Below, piece after piece: positions 55,264 through 64,000 of a DNA stretch of 64,000 bases. The position numbers were made by a program, and so were the translations under genes. The notes beneath the pieces were generated by a model. That model worked only from the letters and a program-made list of their open reading frames with translations. It had not been told where the DNA came from and searched no databases. This DNA is from a bacterium. GTDB taxonomy: Bacteria; Chloroflexota; Anaerolineae; Caldilineales; Caldilineaceae. The stretch's first letter is position 1. Every line of letters starts with the position of its first letter. The DNA is taken from positions 1 through 64,000 of the forward strand of contig WGMT01000072.1 in NCBI GenBank assembly GCA_016124945.1, written 5' to 3'.

Positions 55264-56131
55264 ACGCATCCTGATCCGGCTGGATTGGCAGGTGATCCGT
55301 CGCCTTGACGGCCTCTTGCAGGGCGACTACCGCAGCCTCTTCTACGGCCACGGCCTCGACTTCGCCGATCTGCGCGAATACCAGCCACAGGATGACATCC
55401 GCTACATCGATTGGAACGTCACCGCGCGCATGGACACGCCCTACGTGCGCCAGTACGTCGAGGAACGCGACGTCACCGGTTGGTTCTTGCTCGATCTCAG
55501 CCCGTCCATGGACTTTGGTGCGTTGCAAAATCAGAAGCGGTCGGTGCTGGTGGACTTTGTCACCACCGTCTCGCGACTGCTCACCCGCCATGGCAACAAC
55601 GTCGGCGCCGTCTTCTACAGCGACCGCGTAGACAAAATGATCCCGGCGCGCGGTGGACGCATCCAGGTGCTGAGGATCGTCAACGATCTGCTCAACCAGC
55701 CCGAACCACGCCGCACCGGTCCAACCAACCTGACGAAGTTGATCGAAATGGGGCTGCACACGATCAAGCGCCGTTCGCTGATCTTCCTCGTCTCTGATTT
55801 CATCAGCGAGCCGGGCTGGGAGCAGGCGCTAAACCTGCTCAGCCGCAAACACGAAGTGTTGGCCGTCCGCCTGTGGGATCCCCGTGAAATCGAGATCCCC
55901 AACGTCGGCCTGATTGTGATGGAAGACGCCGAAACCGGCGAACAGCTCTATGTGGACACCAACGACGCCGGTTTTCGTCGTCGGTTCAAAGAGGCGGCGG
56001 CGCAGCGCGAAGACGCCATCGACACCGCCTTCAAACGCGCCGGCGTCGATGCGCTCTCCCTCTCCACCGAAGAGGATCTGGTCAAGGCGATTGTCCGCTT
56101 CGCTACGCTGCGAAAACGACGTCGACGCTAA
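55232..56131 (+). CDS. DUF58 domain protein
   Basis: A 299-residue protein of the DUF58 family. The defining block is GHGLDFADLREYQPQDDIRYIDWNVTAR, followed by a VWA-like segment with a metal-site motif DLSPSMDFG. It starts at ATG 55232, overlapping the MoxR gene by 32 bases, which indicates coupled translation. It is probably the direct partner of the MoxR ATPase in envelope stress or metal-cofactor assembly. Confidence 0.92.
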   Translation: MSTTTAASAPERILIRLDWQVIRRLDGLLQGDYRSLFYGHGLDFADLREYQPQDDIRYIDWNVTARMDTPYVRQYVEERDVTGWFLLDLSPSMDFGALQNQKRSVLVDFVTTVSRLLTRHGNNVGAVFYSDRVDKMIPARGGRIQVLRIVNDLLNQPEPRRTGPTNLTKLIEMGLHTIKRRSLIFLVSDFISEPGWEQALNLLSRKHEVLAVRLWDPREIEIPNVGLIVMEDAETGEQLYVDTNDAGFRRRFKEAAAQREDAIDTAFKRAGVDALSLSTEEDLVKAIVRFATLRKRRRR

Positions 56132-56148
56132 ATTCGTGCAGCAGATTG

Positions 56149-56440
56149 ATCCACGAAGTCACACGGAGAAGCAGAGAAAGAGGAAAGAGGAAAGAGGAGA
56201 GAGGGACACGGATTTCAGGATTTTATAGGAGCAGAACAGGAACTAAATATAGATCCAAGTTGTCCTAGGCTTTTTCTGAAATCCTAAAAATCCGTGAAAT
56301 CCGCGTCCAAAATTCTCTTGGCAACCGCTCTCCGACGCGGTGTAATTGCGGTAGATCTTTATTCCATCTGTCATCCGTAAAATCCTGAAATCCGTGTCCT
56401 TCTTTTCTTTCTCTGCTTCTTCGTGTGCCTCCGTGGATCA
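56149..56440. repeat. Large composite GGACACGGATTTC-family inverted repeat
   Basis: GATCCACGAAGTCACACGGA and its extension (56149-56227) face a region ending CTTCGTGTGCCTCCGTGGAT (right arm 56373-56440). The arms are about 70 bases and imperfect. A third word set, CTGAAATCCTAAAAATCCGT, lies inside at about 56275. It fills most of the 335-base gap (56132-56466) between two plus-strand operon genes; no gene is seen. Confidence 0.8.
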
Positions 56441-56466
56441 AAATTTCTGAGTCTCAGGGCGGATCT

Positions 56467-57471
56467 ATGTCCTTTATCTGGCCCACAATGCTATTTTCGC
56501 TGTTGACCGTCCCCGTGTTGGTGGCGTTGTATGTACGCAACCAGCGACGGCGGCAGCAGATCGCCGAACGCTATGGATCGCTGGGCTTCGTGCAGGCCAG
56601 CAGCGGCCCCGCGCTAGGACGGCGTCGGCATGTGCCGGCGTTGCTCTTCCTGGCCGGGTTGACCATCCTGCTCATGGCCCTGGCGCGACCGCAGGCTGTG
56701 GTCAGCCTGCCCCGCCTGCAAGGGACGGTGGTGCTGGCCTTCGACGTCTCCGGCAGCATGGCCGCCACCGACATGGAGCCTTCGCGCATGGAAGCGGCCA
56801 AAGCCGCCGCCACTGAGTTCGTGTTGCGCCAGCCCAGCACCGTGCGCATCGGCGTGGTGGCCTTTAGCGACGGCGGCTTGCCCGTCCTCGCGCCCACGAA
56901 TAACCAGGACGAGGTCCTCGCCGCCATTGCCCGCATGGGGCCGGAGCGGGGTACATCCTTGGGGCAGGGGATCTTGCTGGCGGTGGAAAGCGTCTTCGCC
57001 AAAGACGGCGCGCCGCCCATCTATAGCAACCTGACACCGGAACCCACAGCCACGCCCCAACCTGTCCCCGCGGGGAGCTACGGTTCGGCCGCGATTGTCA
57101 TGCTCACCGACGGCGAAAACACCGCGCCGCCCGATCCATTTGAAGCGGCGCAGGTGGCGGCGGATCGGGGCGTGCGCATCTACCCCATCGGCATTGGCAG
57201 CAGTGAAGGCGCAGTGCTAGAGGTGGAAGGCTTCCAGGTCTTCACCCGGCTCGACGAAAGCACACTGCAAGGCATCGCCGCCCTCACCGCAGGCAGCTAC
57301 TTCAACGCCATCGACGCAGAGGAATTGAGTTCCGTCTACGCGGCGTTAGAGCCCCAGTTCACCATCGAATCCGACCCGCTGGAGGTGACGTCGCTCTTCG
57401 CCGGGCTGAGCATTTTGCTTTTGATGATCGGCGGCGCACTGTCGATGCTCTGGTTTGGACGCGTACCTTGA
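56467..57471 (+). CDS. VWA-domain membrane protein (BatA-like), 1
   Basis: A 334-residue protein. Two N-terminal hydrophobic segments (MLFSLLTVPVLVALYV and VPALLFLAGLTILLMAL) precede an extracytoplasmic von Willebrand factor A domain with the metal-site motif VLAFDVSGSMAATD and later AIVMLTDGENT. A C-terminal transmembrane helix follows (LFAGLSILLLMIGGALSML). This is the BatA/BatB layout; with MoxR and DUF58 it suggests the envelope-stress (Bat-type) module known from Bacteroides. It is a paralogue of the gene at 58279. Confidence 0.92.
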   Translation: MSFIWPTMLFSLLTVPVLVALYVRNQRRRQQIAERYGSLGFVQASSGPALGRRRHVPALLFLAGLTILLMALARPQAVVSLPRLQGTVVLAFDVSGSMAATDMEPSRMEAAKAAATEFVLRQPSTVRIGVVAFSDGGLPVLAPTNNQDEVLAAIARMGPERGTSLGQGILLAVESVFAKDGAPPIYSNLTPEPTATPQPVPAGSYGSAAIVMLTDGENTAPPDPFEAAQVAADRGVRIYPIGIGSSEGAVLEVEGFQVFTRLDESTLQGIAALTAGSYFNAIDAEELSSVYAALEPQFTIESDPLEVTSLFAGLSILLLMIGGALSMLWFGRVP

Positions 57472-57520
57472 TGTCACCGTTTTTGTTCAATCATCTTTCC
57501 CAAAGTCAGGTTACTTGGGT

Positions 57521-58147
57521 ATGGGGACACCTTCCTCCGACGACAATCAAGGGCTTGGCGCAGGCCTTCGTCGGGCTGTGCTGATCGTTGCACTTGCCAA
57601 TCTGTCCTACTTTTTCATCGAATTCGTCGTTGCGCAGCGTATCGGTTCCGTTTCGTTGTTTGCCGACAGCATCGACTTTTTAGAAGATACGTCGATCAAC
57701 TTTTTGATTCTGATCGCTTTGGGGTGGACAGTACAGAAACGAGCACGCCTGGGTATGCTGTTGGCAGGCATCATCCTGATTCCCAGTATCGCCTTGCTCT
57801 GGACAGCGTGGCAGAAGTTTCTGGCGCCGACGCCGCCCGAGCCATGGCTCTTATCAGTCACCGGTTTCGGCGCACTTGTCGTGAACCTTAGCTGTGCACT
57901 GTTGCTCACACGGTTTCGTCACCACAGCGGAACTCTGACACGAGCTGCTTTTCTCTCAGCCCGCAACGATGCATTTGCCAATCTCGCTATCATTGCGGCT
58001 GGATTTGTTACGCTCTACTGGATGTCTGGTTGGCCCGATCTCATCGTTGGCCTTGGCATCGCCGTCATAAATGCCGACGCAGCCCGAGAAGTGTGGCAGG
58101 CGGCGCGCAGTGAACATCTTGCCAGCCTCGGCAACGCCGAAAGCTGA
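57521..58147 (+). CDS. Cation transporter (CDF-like), six transmembrane segments
   Basis: A 208-residue membrane protein resembling the transmembrane half of cation diffusion facilitators, without the cytoplasmic C-terminal domain. Transmembrane segment 2 has LFADSIDFLEDTSINFL, giving an Asp-x3-Asp site, and segment 5 begins LSARNDAFANLAIIAAG, where the family has an acidic or His site. The metal is undetermined. ATG 57521 is chosen; the tracked TTG at 57455 overlaps the VWA gene. Its place between two VWA genes is unusual. Confidence 0.8.
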   Translation: MGTPSSDDNQGLGAGLRRAVLIVALANLSYFFIEFVVAQRIGSVSLFADSIDFLEDTSINFLILIALGWTVQKRARLGMLLAGIILIPSIALLWTAWQKFLAPTPPEPWLLSVTGFGALVVNLSCALLLTRFRHHSGTLTRAAFLSARNDAFANLAIIAAGFVTLYWMSGWPDLIVGLGIAVINADAAREVWQAARSEHLASLGNAES

Positions 58148-58250
58148 TTTGGACACGGATTTCTGGTTTTTCAGAAGCATAGACATGAATGGCAACCAGG
58201 TCACCTCGACCATTTTTGCCTTTTGCGCTTTGCCTTTTGCCTTCTGAAAT
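58148..58250. repeat. GGACACGGATTTC half element and TTTTGCC word copy 2
   Basis: TTGGACACGGATTTCTGG (58151-58168) is a single arm of the GGACACGGATT family. TTTGCCTTTTGCCTTCTGAA (58229-58248) repeats the word at 6419-6441. It separates the transporter and the second VWA gene. Confidence 0.6.
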
Positions 58251-58278
58251 GTTGGTGTCGTTCGATGGAGGACGCTTT

Positions 58279-59346
58279 ATGGATTTACTCTGGCCGTTGT
58301 TCCTAACGCTACTCTTGCTCGTGCCGTTGGCGGTGGGTGCGTATGTTTGGATGTTGCGCCGCAAACGCCGTTTTGCCGTGCGCTATTCGAGTCTGTCTTT
58401 GATCCGCGCCGCCATGCCACAGCATTCGCGGCTGCGCCGTCATCTGCCCTTCGTCCTCTTTTTGCTGGCCATGAGCAGCCTGATCCTGGCCATGGCCCGA
58501 CCGGTGACCATTACCAGCGTGCCGGCCGGGCAAACCACGATTCTGCTGGCGCTGGATGTGTCGCGCAGCATGTGCTCCAACGACATCGCCCCCACCCGCC
58601 TCCACGCCGCCAAGGACGCTGCCCAGGATTTCATCCGCCGCCAGCCGTCGAACACGCAGATCGGCGTCGTCGCCTTTGCCGGCTTTGCCGAACAGGTGCA
58701 GGCCCCCACCACCGATCAAGAAGTGCTCGCCGACGTGGTGGAAAGCCTCATCACGGGGCGGAGGACAGCCATCGGCAGCGCCATTCTTGAATCCATCGAC
58801 GCCATCGCCGAAGTGGATAACAGCGTTTCACCCAGCGTGCGTAGTTCCTCCGAACCGGATGTGACGCCGGTGCCCAACGGCGCGTATGCGCCCAGCATCA
58901 TCGTCCTCTTGACCGACGGCGCCAGCAACGCCGGGCCGGAACCACTGCTGGCAGCGCAACAGGCTGTGGACCGTGGCATTCGGGTCTACACTATCGGCTT
59001 CGGCACCGCCAATGGCGGCATGATGGACTGTTCCGGCCTCATTGCGCAGGGCGATCCATGGGGCAGCGGGCAGGGTGACCCGTTCAGTTGGGGCGGCGGC
59101 TGGGGCGGCGGACGCTTCCGCCGCGGCATTGACGAAGAGACGCTGATGCGTGTCTCCGAAATGACGGGCGCGGAATACTACGCCCCCGAAAGCGCCGACG
59201 AATTGCAAGAAGTCTTCGAGAACCTGCCCACCTCCTTGATCATGCGCCACGAAACCACCGAAGTCAGCTTCGCCTTCACGTCGTTAGGCGCATTGCTTGT
59301 CCTGGCGGCGTTGGGGTTGTCGATGAAGTGGAATCCGTTGCAGTGA
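58279..59346 (+). CDS. VWA-domain membrane protein (BatA-like), 2
   Basis: A 355-residue paralogue of the gene at 56467 with the same layout: two N-terminal transmembrane segments (LWPLFLTLLLLVPLAVGAY and LPFVLFLLAMSSLILAMA), a VWA domain with ILLALDVSRSMCSND and IIVLLTDGASN, and a C-terminal transmembrane helix. It has a Gly/Trp-rich insertion in the VWA domain (WGGGWGGGRFRRG, read from its final third), which the first paralogue lacks. ATG 58279 follows GGAGG. It ends the MoxR-DUF58-VWA cluster. Confidence 0.92.
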   Translation: MDLLWPLFLTLLLLVPLAVGAYVWMLRRKRRFAVRYSSLSLIRAAMPQHSRLRRHLPFVLFLLAMSSLILAMARPVTITSVPAGQTTILLALDVSRSMCSNDIAPTRLHAAKDAAQDFIRRQPSNTQIGVVAFAGFAEQVQAPTTDQEVLADVVESLITGRRTAIGSAILESIDAIAEVDNSVSPSVRSSSEPDVTPVPNGAYAPSIIVLLTDGASNAGPEPLLAAQQAVDRGIRVYTIGFGTANGGMMDCSGLIAQGDPWGSGQGDPFSWGGGWGGGRFRRGIDEETLMRVSEMTGAEYYAPESADELQEVFENLPTSLIMRHETTEVSFAFTSLGALLVLAALGLSMKWNPLQ

Positions 59347-59349
59347 AGA

Positions 59350-59530
59350 GGGGATTGGTGATTAGTGATTGGTGATTGGGAAGAGATCGCGAAAATGAGA
59401 TGATGGGATGATGAGGATGATGGGTCGTGCAGATCATCATCCTCATCATCCCATCACCTTTCCTTTTCCCCACCAATAGCCCAATCCGCGCCAACACACT
59501 CTTCCTAATCACCAGCCCCCAGTCACCAAC
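59350..59530. repeat. Nested repeats: GATTGGTGATTAG words around GATGGGATGATGAGGATGAT palindrome
   Basis: GGGATTGGTGATTAGTGATT (59351-59370) and CTAATCACCAGCCCCCAGTC (59505-59524) are inverted words. Inside lies a perfect 21-base-arm palindrome (59402-59422 and 59435-59455) of the GATGATGGG family. The 394-base gap 59347-59740 also holds the araA promoter. Confidence 0.85.
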
Positions 59531-59533
59531 CTG

Positions 59534-59567
59534 TTGACATCCACCCTAACTCCTGTTAACCTTAACA
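59534..59567 (+). promoter_or_regulatory. araA promoter with overlapping LacI-type operator
   Basis: TTGACA (59534-59539), a 17-base spacer and TAACCT (59557-59562) form a promoter with a perfect -35. The perfect palindrome TGTTAA-CC-TTAACA (59554-59567) covers the -10 region and has the size and spacing of LacI/GalR-family operators. The LacI-family gene downstream of araA is the probable repressor. A second dyad GGCAAT-5-ATTGCC lies in the leader (59672-59688). Confidence 0.5.
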
Positions 59568-59740
59568 TCATCAGTCTTCGCTTCAGATTTTGACACCGCT
59601 CTTGACTCTCTACCCCACGTGAGTGGCAGGGCGGTAACTTTTCTTTTCTCCCTTTGGCGTACTTTGTGACAGGCAATCCGGTATTGCCCGGTTTGCCCTG
59701 CCCAGATGCGCCGTCACCCACCCCGCACGAGGAGCGTTTC

Positions 59741-61258
59741 ATGGCTGAAAAGATCTTCCAACCTCTCGAACTCTGGTTTGTCACCGGCAGCCAGCATCTG
59801 TATGGGCCGGAGGCGCTGGAGCAAGTCGCCGAGGATGCCCGTCAGGTGGCCGCGGCGCTGGACGCGTCGGACGCGCTGTCGGTCAACGTGGTCTTTCGCC
59901 CGATTGTGACCACGCCCGACGAGATCCGCCGTGTCTGCATCGAGGCCAACAGCGCCGAAAACTGCATCGGCATTGTGGCGTGGATGCACACCTTCTCCCC
60001 CGCCAAGATGTGGATCGCCGGTCTGTCGCAGCTCAACAAGCCGTTGCTGCAACTGCATACCCAATACGGGCGCGACATCCCCTGGGGCAGCATCGACATG
60101 GATTTCATGAACCTGCACCAGACGGCGCACGGCGGGCGCGAATTTGGCTTCATGGGCGCACGGCTGCGTATTGCCCACAAGGTCGTCGTCGGTCACTGGC
60201 AGGATCCCGAAACCATCGCCGAAGTGGACGTGTGGGCGCGCGCCGCGGCGGCCTGGCACGATTCTAAACACATGAAGATCGCCCGCTTCGGCGACAACAT
60301 GCGCGAAGTAGCCGTCACCGAAGGCGACAAGGTGTCGGCGCAGATCCAGTTCGGCTACGCCGTCAACGGCTACGGGCTGGGCGATCTGGTTCCTCATGTC
60401 AACGGCGCCACCGAACAGCAGATCGACGATCTTATTGAGGAGTACGAACACGCCTACACTTTGGCCGATCCACTCAAGGCCGGTGGCGACATGCGCTTCG
60501 CCCTGCGCGACGCCGCCGCCATCGAGATCGGCATCCGTTCCTTCCTGGTTGAAGGCAGGTTCAAAGGCTACACCGACACCTTCGAGAATCTGCACGGACT
60601 CAAACAACTCCCCGGCCTGCCGTCGCAGCGCTTGATGGCCGACGGCTACGGCTTCGGCGGCGAGGGTGACTGGAAGACGGCGGCGCTGGTGCGAACCATG
60701 AAGTTTATGGCGCAGGGGCTGGCCGGTGGCACTTCGTTCATGGAAGACTACACCTACCACTTTTCGCCGGACGGCATGAAGGTGCTGGGCGCGCACATGT
60801 TGGAGATCTGCCCGTCCATCGCCGATGGCAAGCCCAACGTGGAAGTGCATCCGCTGGGCATCGGCGGCAAGGCCGATCCTGTGCGGCTGGTCTTCGACGT
60901 GCCTGCCGGCCCCGGCCTCAACGCCACCGTCATCGACCTGGGCGACCGCTTCCGCATGTTGGTCAACACAGTAGATACGGTTGTCCCCGACGCGCCGCTG
61001 CCCAAACTGCCTGTGGCGCGTGCATTGTGGATCCCTCACCCCAATTTGAAAGTCTCAGCAGCGGCATGGATGATCGCCGGCGGCGCGCACCACACCGGCT
61101 TCAGCCAGGCGCTCACCGTGCAGCACCTGCAAGACTTCGCCGAAATGGCCGGCATTGAATTCGCCCTGATTGATCAATCCACCACGCTCTACGATTTCAA
61201 AAACGTGCTGCGCTGGAATGATTTGTACTACCATTCGACGGGGCTGCGGGGATGGTAA
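59741..61258 (+). CDS. araA: L-arabinose isomerase
   Basis: A 505-residue isomerase that converts L-arabinose to L-ribulose; length is typical. Conserved blocks: [52 protein letters not shown], and the metal-binding Glu/His region in [33 protein letters not shown] and [14 protein letters not shown] 59741 follows GAGGAG. It is the first gene of an arabinose catabolic cluster with a LacI-type regulator and araB. Confidence 0.97.
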   Translation: MAEKIFQPLELWFVTGSQHLYGPEALEQVAEDARQVAAALDASDALSVNVVFRPIVTTPDEIRRVCIEANSAENCIGIVAWMHTFSPAKMWIAGLSQLNKPLLQLHTQYGRDIPWGSIDMDFMNLHQTAHGGREFGFMGARLRIAHKVVVGHWQDPETIAEVDVWARAAAAWHDSKHMKIARFGDNMREVAVTEGDKVSAQIQFGYAVNGYGLGDLVPHVNGATEQQIDDLIEEYEHAYTLADPLKAGGDMRFALRDAAAIEIGIRSFLVEGRFKGYTDTFENLHGLKQLPGLPSQRLMADGYGFGGEGDWKTAALVRTMKFMAQGLAGGTSFMEDYTYHFSPDGMKVLGAHMLEICPSIADGKPNVEVHPLGIGGKADPVRLVFDVPAGPGLNATVIDLGDRFRMLVNTVDTVVPDAPLPKLPVARALWIPHPNLKVSAAAWMIAGGAHHTGFSQALTVQHLQDFAEMAGIEFALIDQSTTLYDFKNVLRWNDLYYHSTGLRGW

Positions 61259-61262
61259 AGCA

Positions 61263-61373
61263 GAATGAATGATGAATAAAGATTGGGTAGAGTGAGTTAC
61301 CGTTCTTTTGGAAGAAATCTCGTTCAAGAGAAACGAGACAGACTCTACCCTATCTTTATTCATCATTCATTTC
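61263..61373. repeat. AATAAAGATTGGGTAGAG-family inverted repeat
   Basis: Arms of about 31 bases (61263-61293 and 61342-61373), starting GAATGAATGATGAATAAAGA, are complementary with one or two mismatches; the spacer is 48 bases. It separates araA and the LacI-type gene. Confidence 0.93.
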
Positions 61374-61420
61374 TCAACGAACCACCTCACCCATCACGCA
61401 ACCTTCTTGGAGAACCTTCC

Positions 61421-62440
61421 ATGCGCAATCGCAGAGTGACCATCGTCGAAATCGCACGCGAGGCCGGTGTCTCGGCGCAGACGGTTTCGCGCGTGGTCAA
61501 TGGAAACGTCAACGTGGCCGAGGAGACACGGCTGCGTATCCAGGAGATCATCGATCGGCGCGGGTATCATCCCAGCAGGCTGGCGCGCAGTTTGTTGCGC
61601 GGGAGCAGCAACACCATCGGCGTGGTTAGCTTTGGGCTGGGGCTGTACGGTCCGTCGCAGACACTGGCTGGCATTGTGCATGAGGCCAATCACCAGGGAT
61701 ATACGGTGTTGCCACAGATGCTCACCGAAGCGGAAACACGCAACCCGCAGCGCATCGTCGGTCAGTTCATCGAATCGCACGTGGACGGGATCATCTGGGC
61801 CGTGCCCGAAATCGGTGGCAATCTCGACTGGGCCGAAGATGGCGTGTCGGAGTTCGACATCCCCATCGTCTTCATTACCATGCGCCGTCGCCCTGGCCTC
61901 ACCGGCGTACACGTGGACAACTGTCGCGGCGGGCGCATGGCCGTCGATCACCTGGTTGCGCGCGGACGGCGAAAGATTGGCCTCATCAACGGCAGCCATG
62001 ATTGGTGGGAAGCAAAGGAACGCGCCCAGGGCTGGCGTGAGTCGCTGACAAACCATGCTCTCCCCATCGATGACAACCTCATTGTCGAAGGCGATTGGTC
62101 CGCGGCCAGTGGCGAGGCGGCGATGACGGCGCTGCTCACCCGCCATCCCGATGTAGACGGCGTCTTCGTAGGCAACGACAGCATGGCGCTAGGCGCAATC
62201 AAGGCGGCGCGAGCGTTAGGACGGCGCATCCCCAACGATGTGGCCGTCGTCGGCTTCGACAACATGCCTGAATCGGCTTTCTTTCATCCAACCCTCACCA
62301 CCATCCACCAGGATCTGGATCGCGTGGGCAGCCAGGCTGTCGGCGCGCTGCACGCGATCCTCAACGGCGCTGTCGAACCCAACCCCGACGGCGACGAGAT
62401 TGTGATCGGTCCGCGGTTGGTGGTGCGCGAGAGTAGCTGA
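61421..62440 (+). CDS. LacI-family transcriptional regulator of arabinose cluster
   Basis: A 339-residue repressor. The N-terminal helix-turn-helix is [22 protein letters not shown] with a hinge ending [15 protein letters not shown]. The sugar-binding domain is of the periplasmic-binding type ([36 protein letters not shown] and [19 protein letters not shown]). Placed between araA and araB, it probably binds arabinose or a related sugar and controls the cluster through the TGTTAACCTTAACA site. ATG 61421 follows TTGGAG. Confidence 0.92.
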   Translation: MRNRRVTIVEIAREAGVSAQTVSRVVNGNVNVAEETRLRIQEIIDRRGYHPSRLARSLLRGSSNTIGVVSFGLGLYGPSQTLAGIVHEANHQGYTVLPQMLTEAETRNPQRIVGQFIESHVDGIIWAVPEIGGNLDWAEDGVSEFDIPIVFITMRRRPGLTGVHVDNCRGGRMAVDHLVARGRRKIGLINGSHDWWEAKERAQGWRESLTNHALPIDDNLIVEGDWSAASGEAAMTALLTRHPDVDGVFVGNDSMALGAIKAARALGRRIPNDVAVVGFDNMPESAFFHPTLTTIHQDLDRVGSQAVGALHAILNGAVEPNPDGDEIVIGPRLVVRESS

Positions 62441-62552
62441 CGACCGACGACGGATCGCTGGGAGTAACCTGTTGCACAAATGGATACTGTTCACATTTCG
62501 AGACAAGGCCATCGACGATACCGGCTGTCGTCCGTCGTCAGTCGTCTGTCGT
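62439..62552. repeat. CGACGAC-word inverted repeat
   Basis: GACGACCGACGACGGAT (62439-62455) faces TCCGTCGTCAGTCGTCTGTC (62531-62550), imperfectly. It lies between the regulator and araB. A related word stands at 51693-51712. Confidence 0.65.
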
Positions 62553-62574
62553 TGAGCAACTTGAGGAGCTAACC

Positions 62575-64000
62575 ATGTCCAACACAAAATACACAATCGG
62601 CGTTGACTACGGCACCGAATCAGGACGGGCGGTGCTGGTGAATGTGGCCACCGGTGAAGAGGTCGCCACGGCGGTACATGCCTACGGTGACGGCGTTATC
62701 GACGAGCGCCTGCCCGGCGACGACAAACCGCTGCCCCCCGATTTTGCCTTGCAAAACCCCCAAGATTATATCGAAGTGCTTAAGGTGACGATCCCACGGG
62801 TGCTGGCTGAAGCAGGCGTCAGCCCCGACGATGTCATCGGCATCGGCACCGATTTCACCGCCTGTACCATGTTGCCGGTGAAGGCCGACGGCACGCCGCT
62901 CTGCCAGATCCCCGAACTGCGCAACAACCCCTTCTCGTGGATCAAGTTGTGGAAGCATCACGCCGCGCAGGCCGAGGCCAATCAGCTCAACGCCATCGCC
63001 GAAGAGCGGGGCGAGGAATGGCTGGGCCTCTACGGCGGTAAAATTTCGTCGGAGTGGATGATCCCCAAGATTTGGGAGACGCTGAACAAAGCGCCTGAGA
63101 TCTTCGACGCCGCTGACCGCTTCGTGGAAGCTGCCGACTGGATCGTCTGGCAGCTCACCGGCCAGGAACGGCGCGCCTCGTGCACCGCAGGCTACAAAGC
63201 GATCTGGAACAAGGAGAAGGGCTACCCGAGCAACGACTTCTTCGCCGCCCTCGATCCCCGGTTGGCCGACCTCACGACCACCAAGCTGTCCACCGAAATC
63301 TACCCGTTGGGCGAACGCGCCGGTTCGTTGACGCCCGCGATGGCGGCGCAGATCGGACTCAAGCCGGGCATCGCCGTCCCCATCGGCAACGTAGACGCGC
63401 ACGTCGCCGTCCCCGCGTCCACCGTCACCGCGCCGGGGACGATGGTGATGATCATGGGCACGTCAACCTGTCACCTTGTGATGGGTGACGAGGAAAAAGT
63501 CGTCGAAGGCATGTGCGGCGTGGTGGAAGACGGCATCATCGCCGGTCTTTATGGCTACGAGGCGGGCCAATCGTGTGTGGGCGATCACTTTGCCTGGCTC
63601 ACCGACAACTGTGTGCCGCCGTCCTATTTCGAGGAAGCCGAAGGCCGCGGGATCACCATTCATCAACTGCTAGAAGAGAAGGCCGCGGCGCAGAAGCCGG
63701 GCGAACATGGCCTGCTGGCGCTGGACTGGTGGAACGGCAATCGCTCCGTCCTCGTGGACGTGGATCTTACCGGCATGATGGTGGGCATGACGCTGGCCAC
63801 CAAGGCCGAAGACATGTACCGCGCCCTTATCGAGGCCACTGCCTACGGCACCCGTGTCATCATCGAATCGTTCGTGCAAAGCGGTGTCCCCATCAACGAA
63901 CTGGTGGCGGCGGGCGGCCTGCCCGGGCGCAATAAGCTGCTCATGCAAATCTACGCCGACGTCACCGGGCAGGAGATCAAGATCAGCGGCACCGACCAGG
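62575..64000 (+). CDS. araB: Ribulokinase, 3' end beyond window
   Basis: 475 codons of an ORF with no stop before the window edge; ribulokinases have about 560 residues. It is absent from the ORF track because it has no stop in the window. It starts at ATG 62575 after GAGGAG. The N-terminus [18 protein letters not shown] is the FGGY-family phosphate motif; further conserved parts are [23 protein letters not shown] and [13 protein letters not shown]. The enzyme phosphorylates L-ribulose to L-ribulose 5-phosphate, the step after AraA. An araD gene may follow outside the window. Confidence 0.95.
   Translation, partial: MSNTKYTIGVDYGTESGRAVLVNVATGEEVATAVHAYGDGVIDERLPGDDKPLPPDFALQNPQDYIEVLKVTIPRVLAEAGVSPDDVIGIGTDFTACTMLPVKADGTPLCQIPELRNNPFSWIKLWKHHAAQAEANQLNAIAEERGEEWLGLYGGKISSEWMIPKIWETLNKAPEIFDAADRFVEAADWIVWQLTGQERRASCTAGYKAIWNKEKGYPSNDFFAALDPRLADLTTTKLSTEIYPLGERAGSLTPAMAAQIGLKPGIAVPIGNVDAHVAVPASTVTAPGTMVMIMGTSTCHLVMGDEEKVVEGMCGVVEDGIIAGLYGYEAGQSCVGDHFAWLTDNCVPPSYFEEAEGRGITIHQLLEEKAAAQKPGEHGLLALDWWNGNRSVLVDVDLTGMMVGMTLATKAEDMYRALIEATAYGTRVIIESFVQSGVPINELVAAGGLPGRNKLLMQIYADVTGQEIKISGTDQ

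Noticed and set aside
59714-61039. 441-codon ORF antisense to araA
   Set aside because: Shadow of the arabinose isomerase gene.

Overview
The window reads as a chromosomal segment from a GC-rich, heterotrophic member of the Chloroflexota, most likely class Anaerolineae (Caldilinea-like). This is an inference from gene content and style: threonine/proline-rich TPT linkers on lipoproteins and secreted proteins, many WD40/PD40, VWA and PIN-domain genes, and intergenic regions packed with word-like hairpin repeats. No rRNA or tRNA gene, prophage, CRISPR array or complete insertion sequence was recognised.

Layout. 0.2-6.3 kb: a sensor kinase with its periplasmic binding lipoprotein, then a divergent two-gene metal ABC transporter. 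6.4-13 kb: an Hrq1/MrfA-like helicase carrying an embedded HNH motif, a LuxR-type regulator with a degenerate receiver, and a minus-strand operon of DUF318-type permease, His-rich TIGR03943 partner and a PD40 propeller protein. 13.3-18.8 kb: a cytochrome c lipoprotein, an unknown conserved protein, a medium-chain dehydrogenase, a DsrE-like protein and a copper-chaperone locus. 19.2-25.0 kb: a xanthine-dehydrogenase-type molybdoenzyme whose two genes are separated by a VapBC-like pair and an ABC-type ATPase. 25.3-32.6 kb: an unknown gene, aconitase, a second PIN toxin-antitoxin pair, an M3 oligopeptidase and a winged-helix regulator. 32.7-41.3 kb (minus strand): Rel/SpoT, MiaA, YraN, an SPFH protein, a J-like/SH3-like membrane protein, and KDG kinase plus KDPG aldolase. 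41.5-50.3 kb: a DUF2760-Hsp70 pair and a 1649-residue secreted protein. 50.4-53 kb: an Rpn-type nuclease and a third toxin-antitoxin pair. 53.2-59.3 kb: an HtrA-like protease and a MoxR-DUF58-VWA-CDF-VWA cluster. 59.7-64 kb: araA, a LacI-family regulator and araB (cut by the window end).

Metabolically, araA/araB with a LacI regulator and the eda-kdgK pair point to use of pentoses and sugar acids. Aconitase gives the TCA cycle. The molybdo-hydroxylase, cytochrome c and copper chaperone suggest respiration.

The most unusual feature is the non-coding fraction. Nearly every intergenic gap over about 100 bp holds a long inverted repeat built from short words, and at least eight word families recur in the window. 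Words of the same style also occur in frame at three places inside the xanthine dehydrogenase gene, resembling the palindromic elements known to insert in Rickettsia genes. A 12-bp microsatellite has expanded in frame beside the last catalytic aspartate of a PIN toxin.
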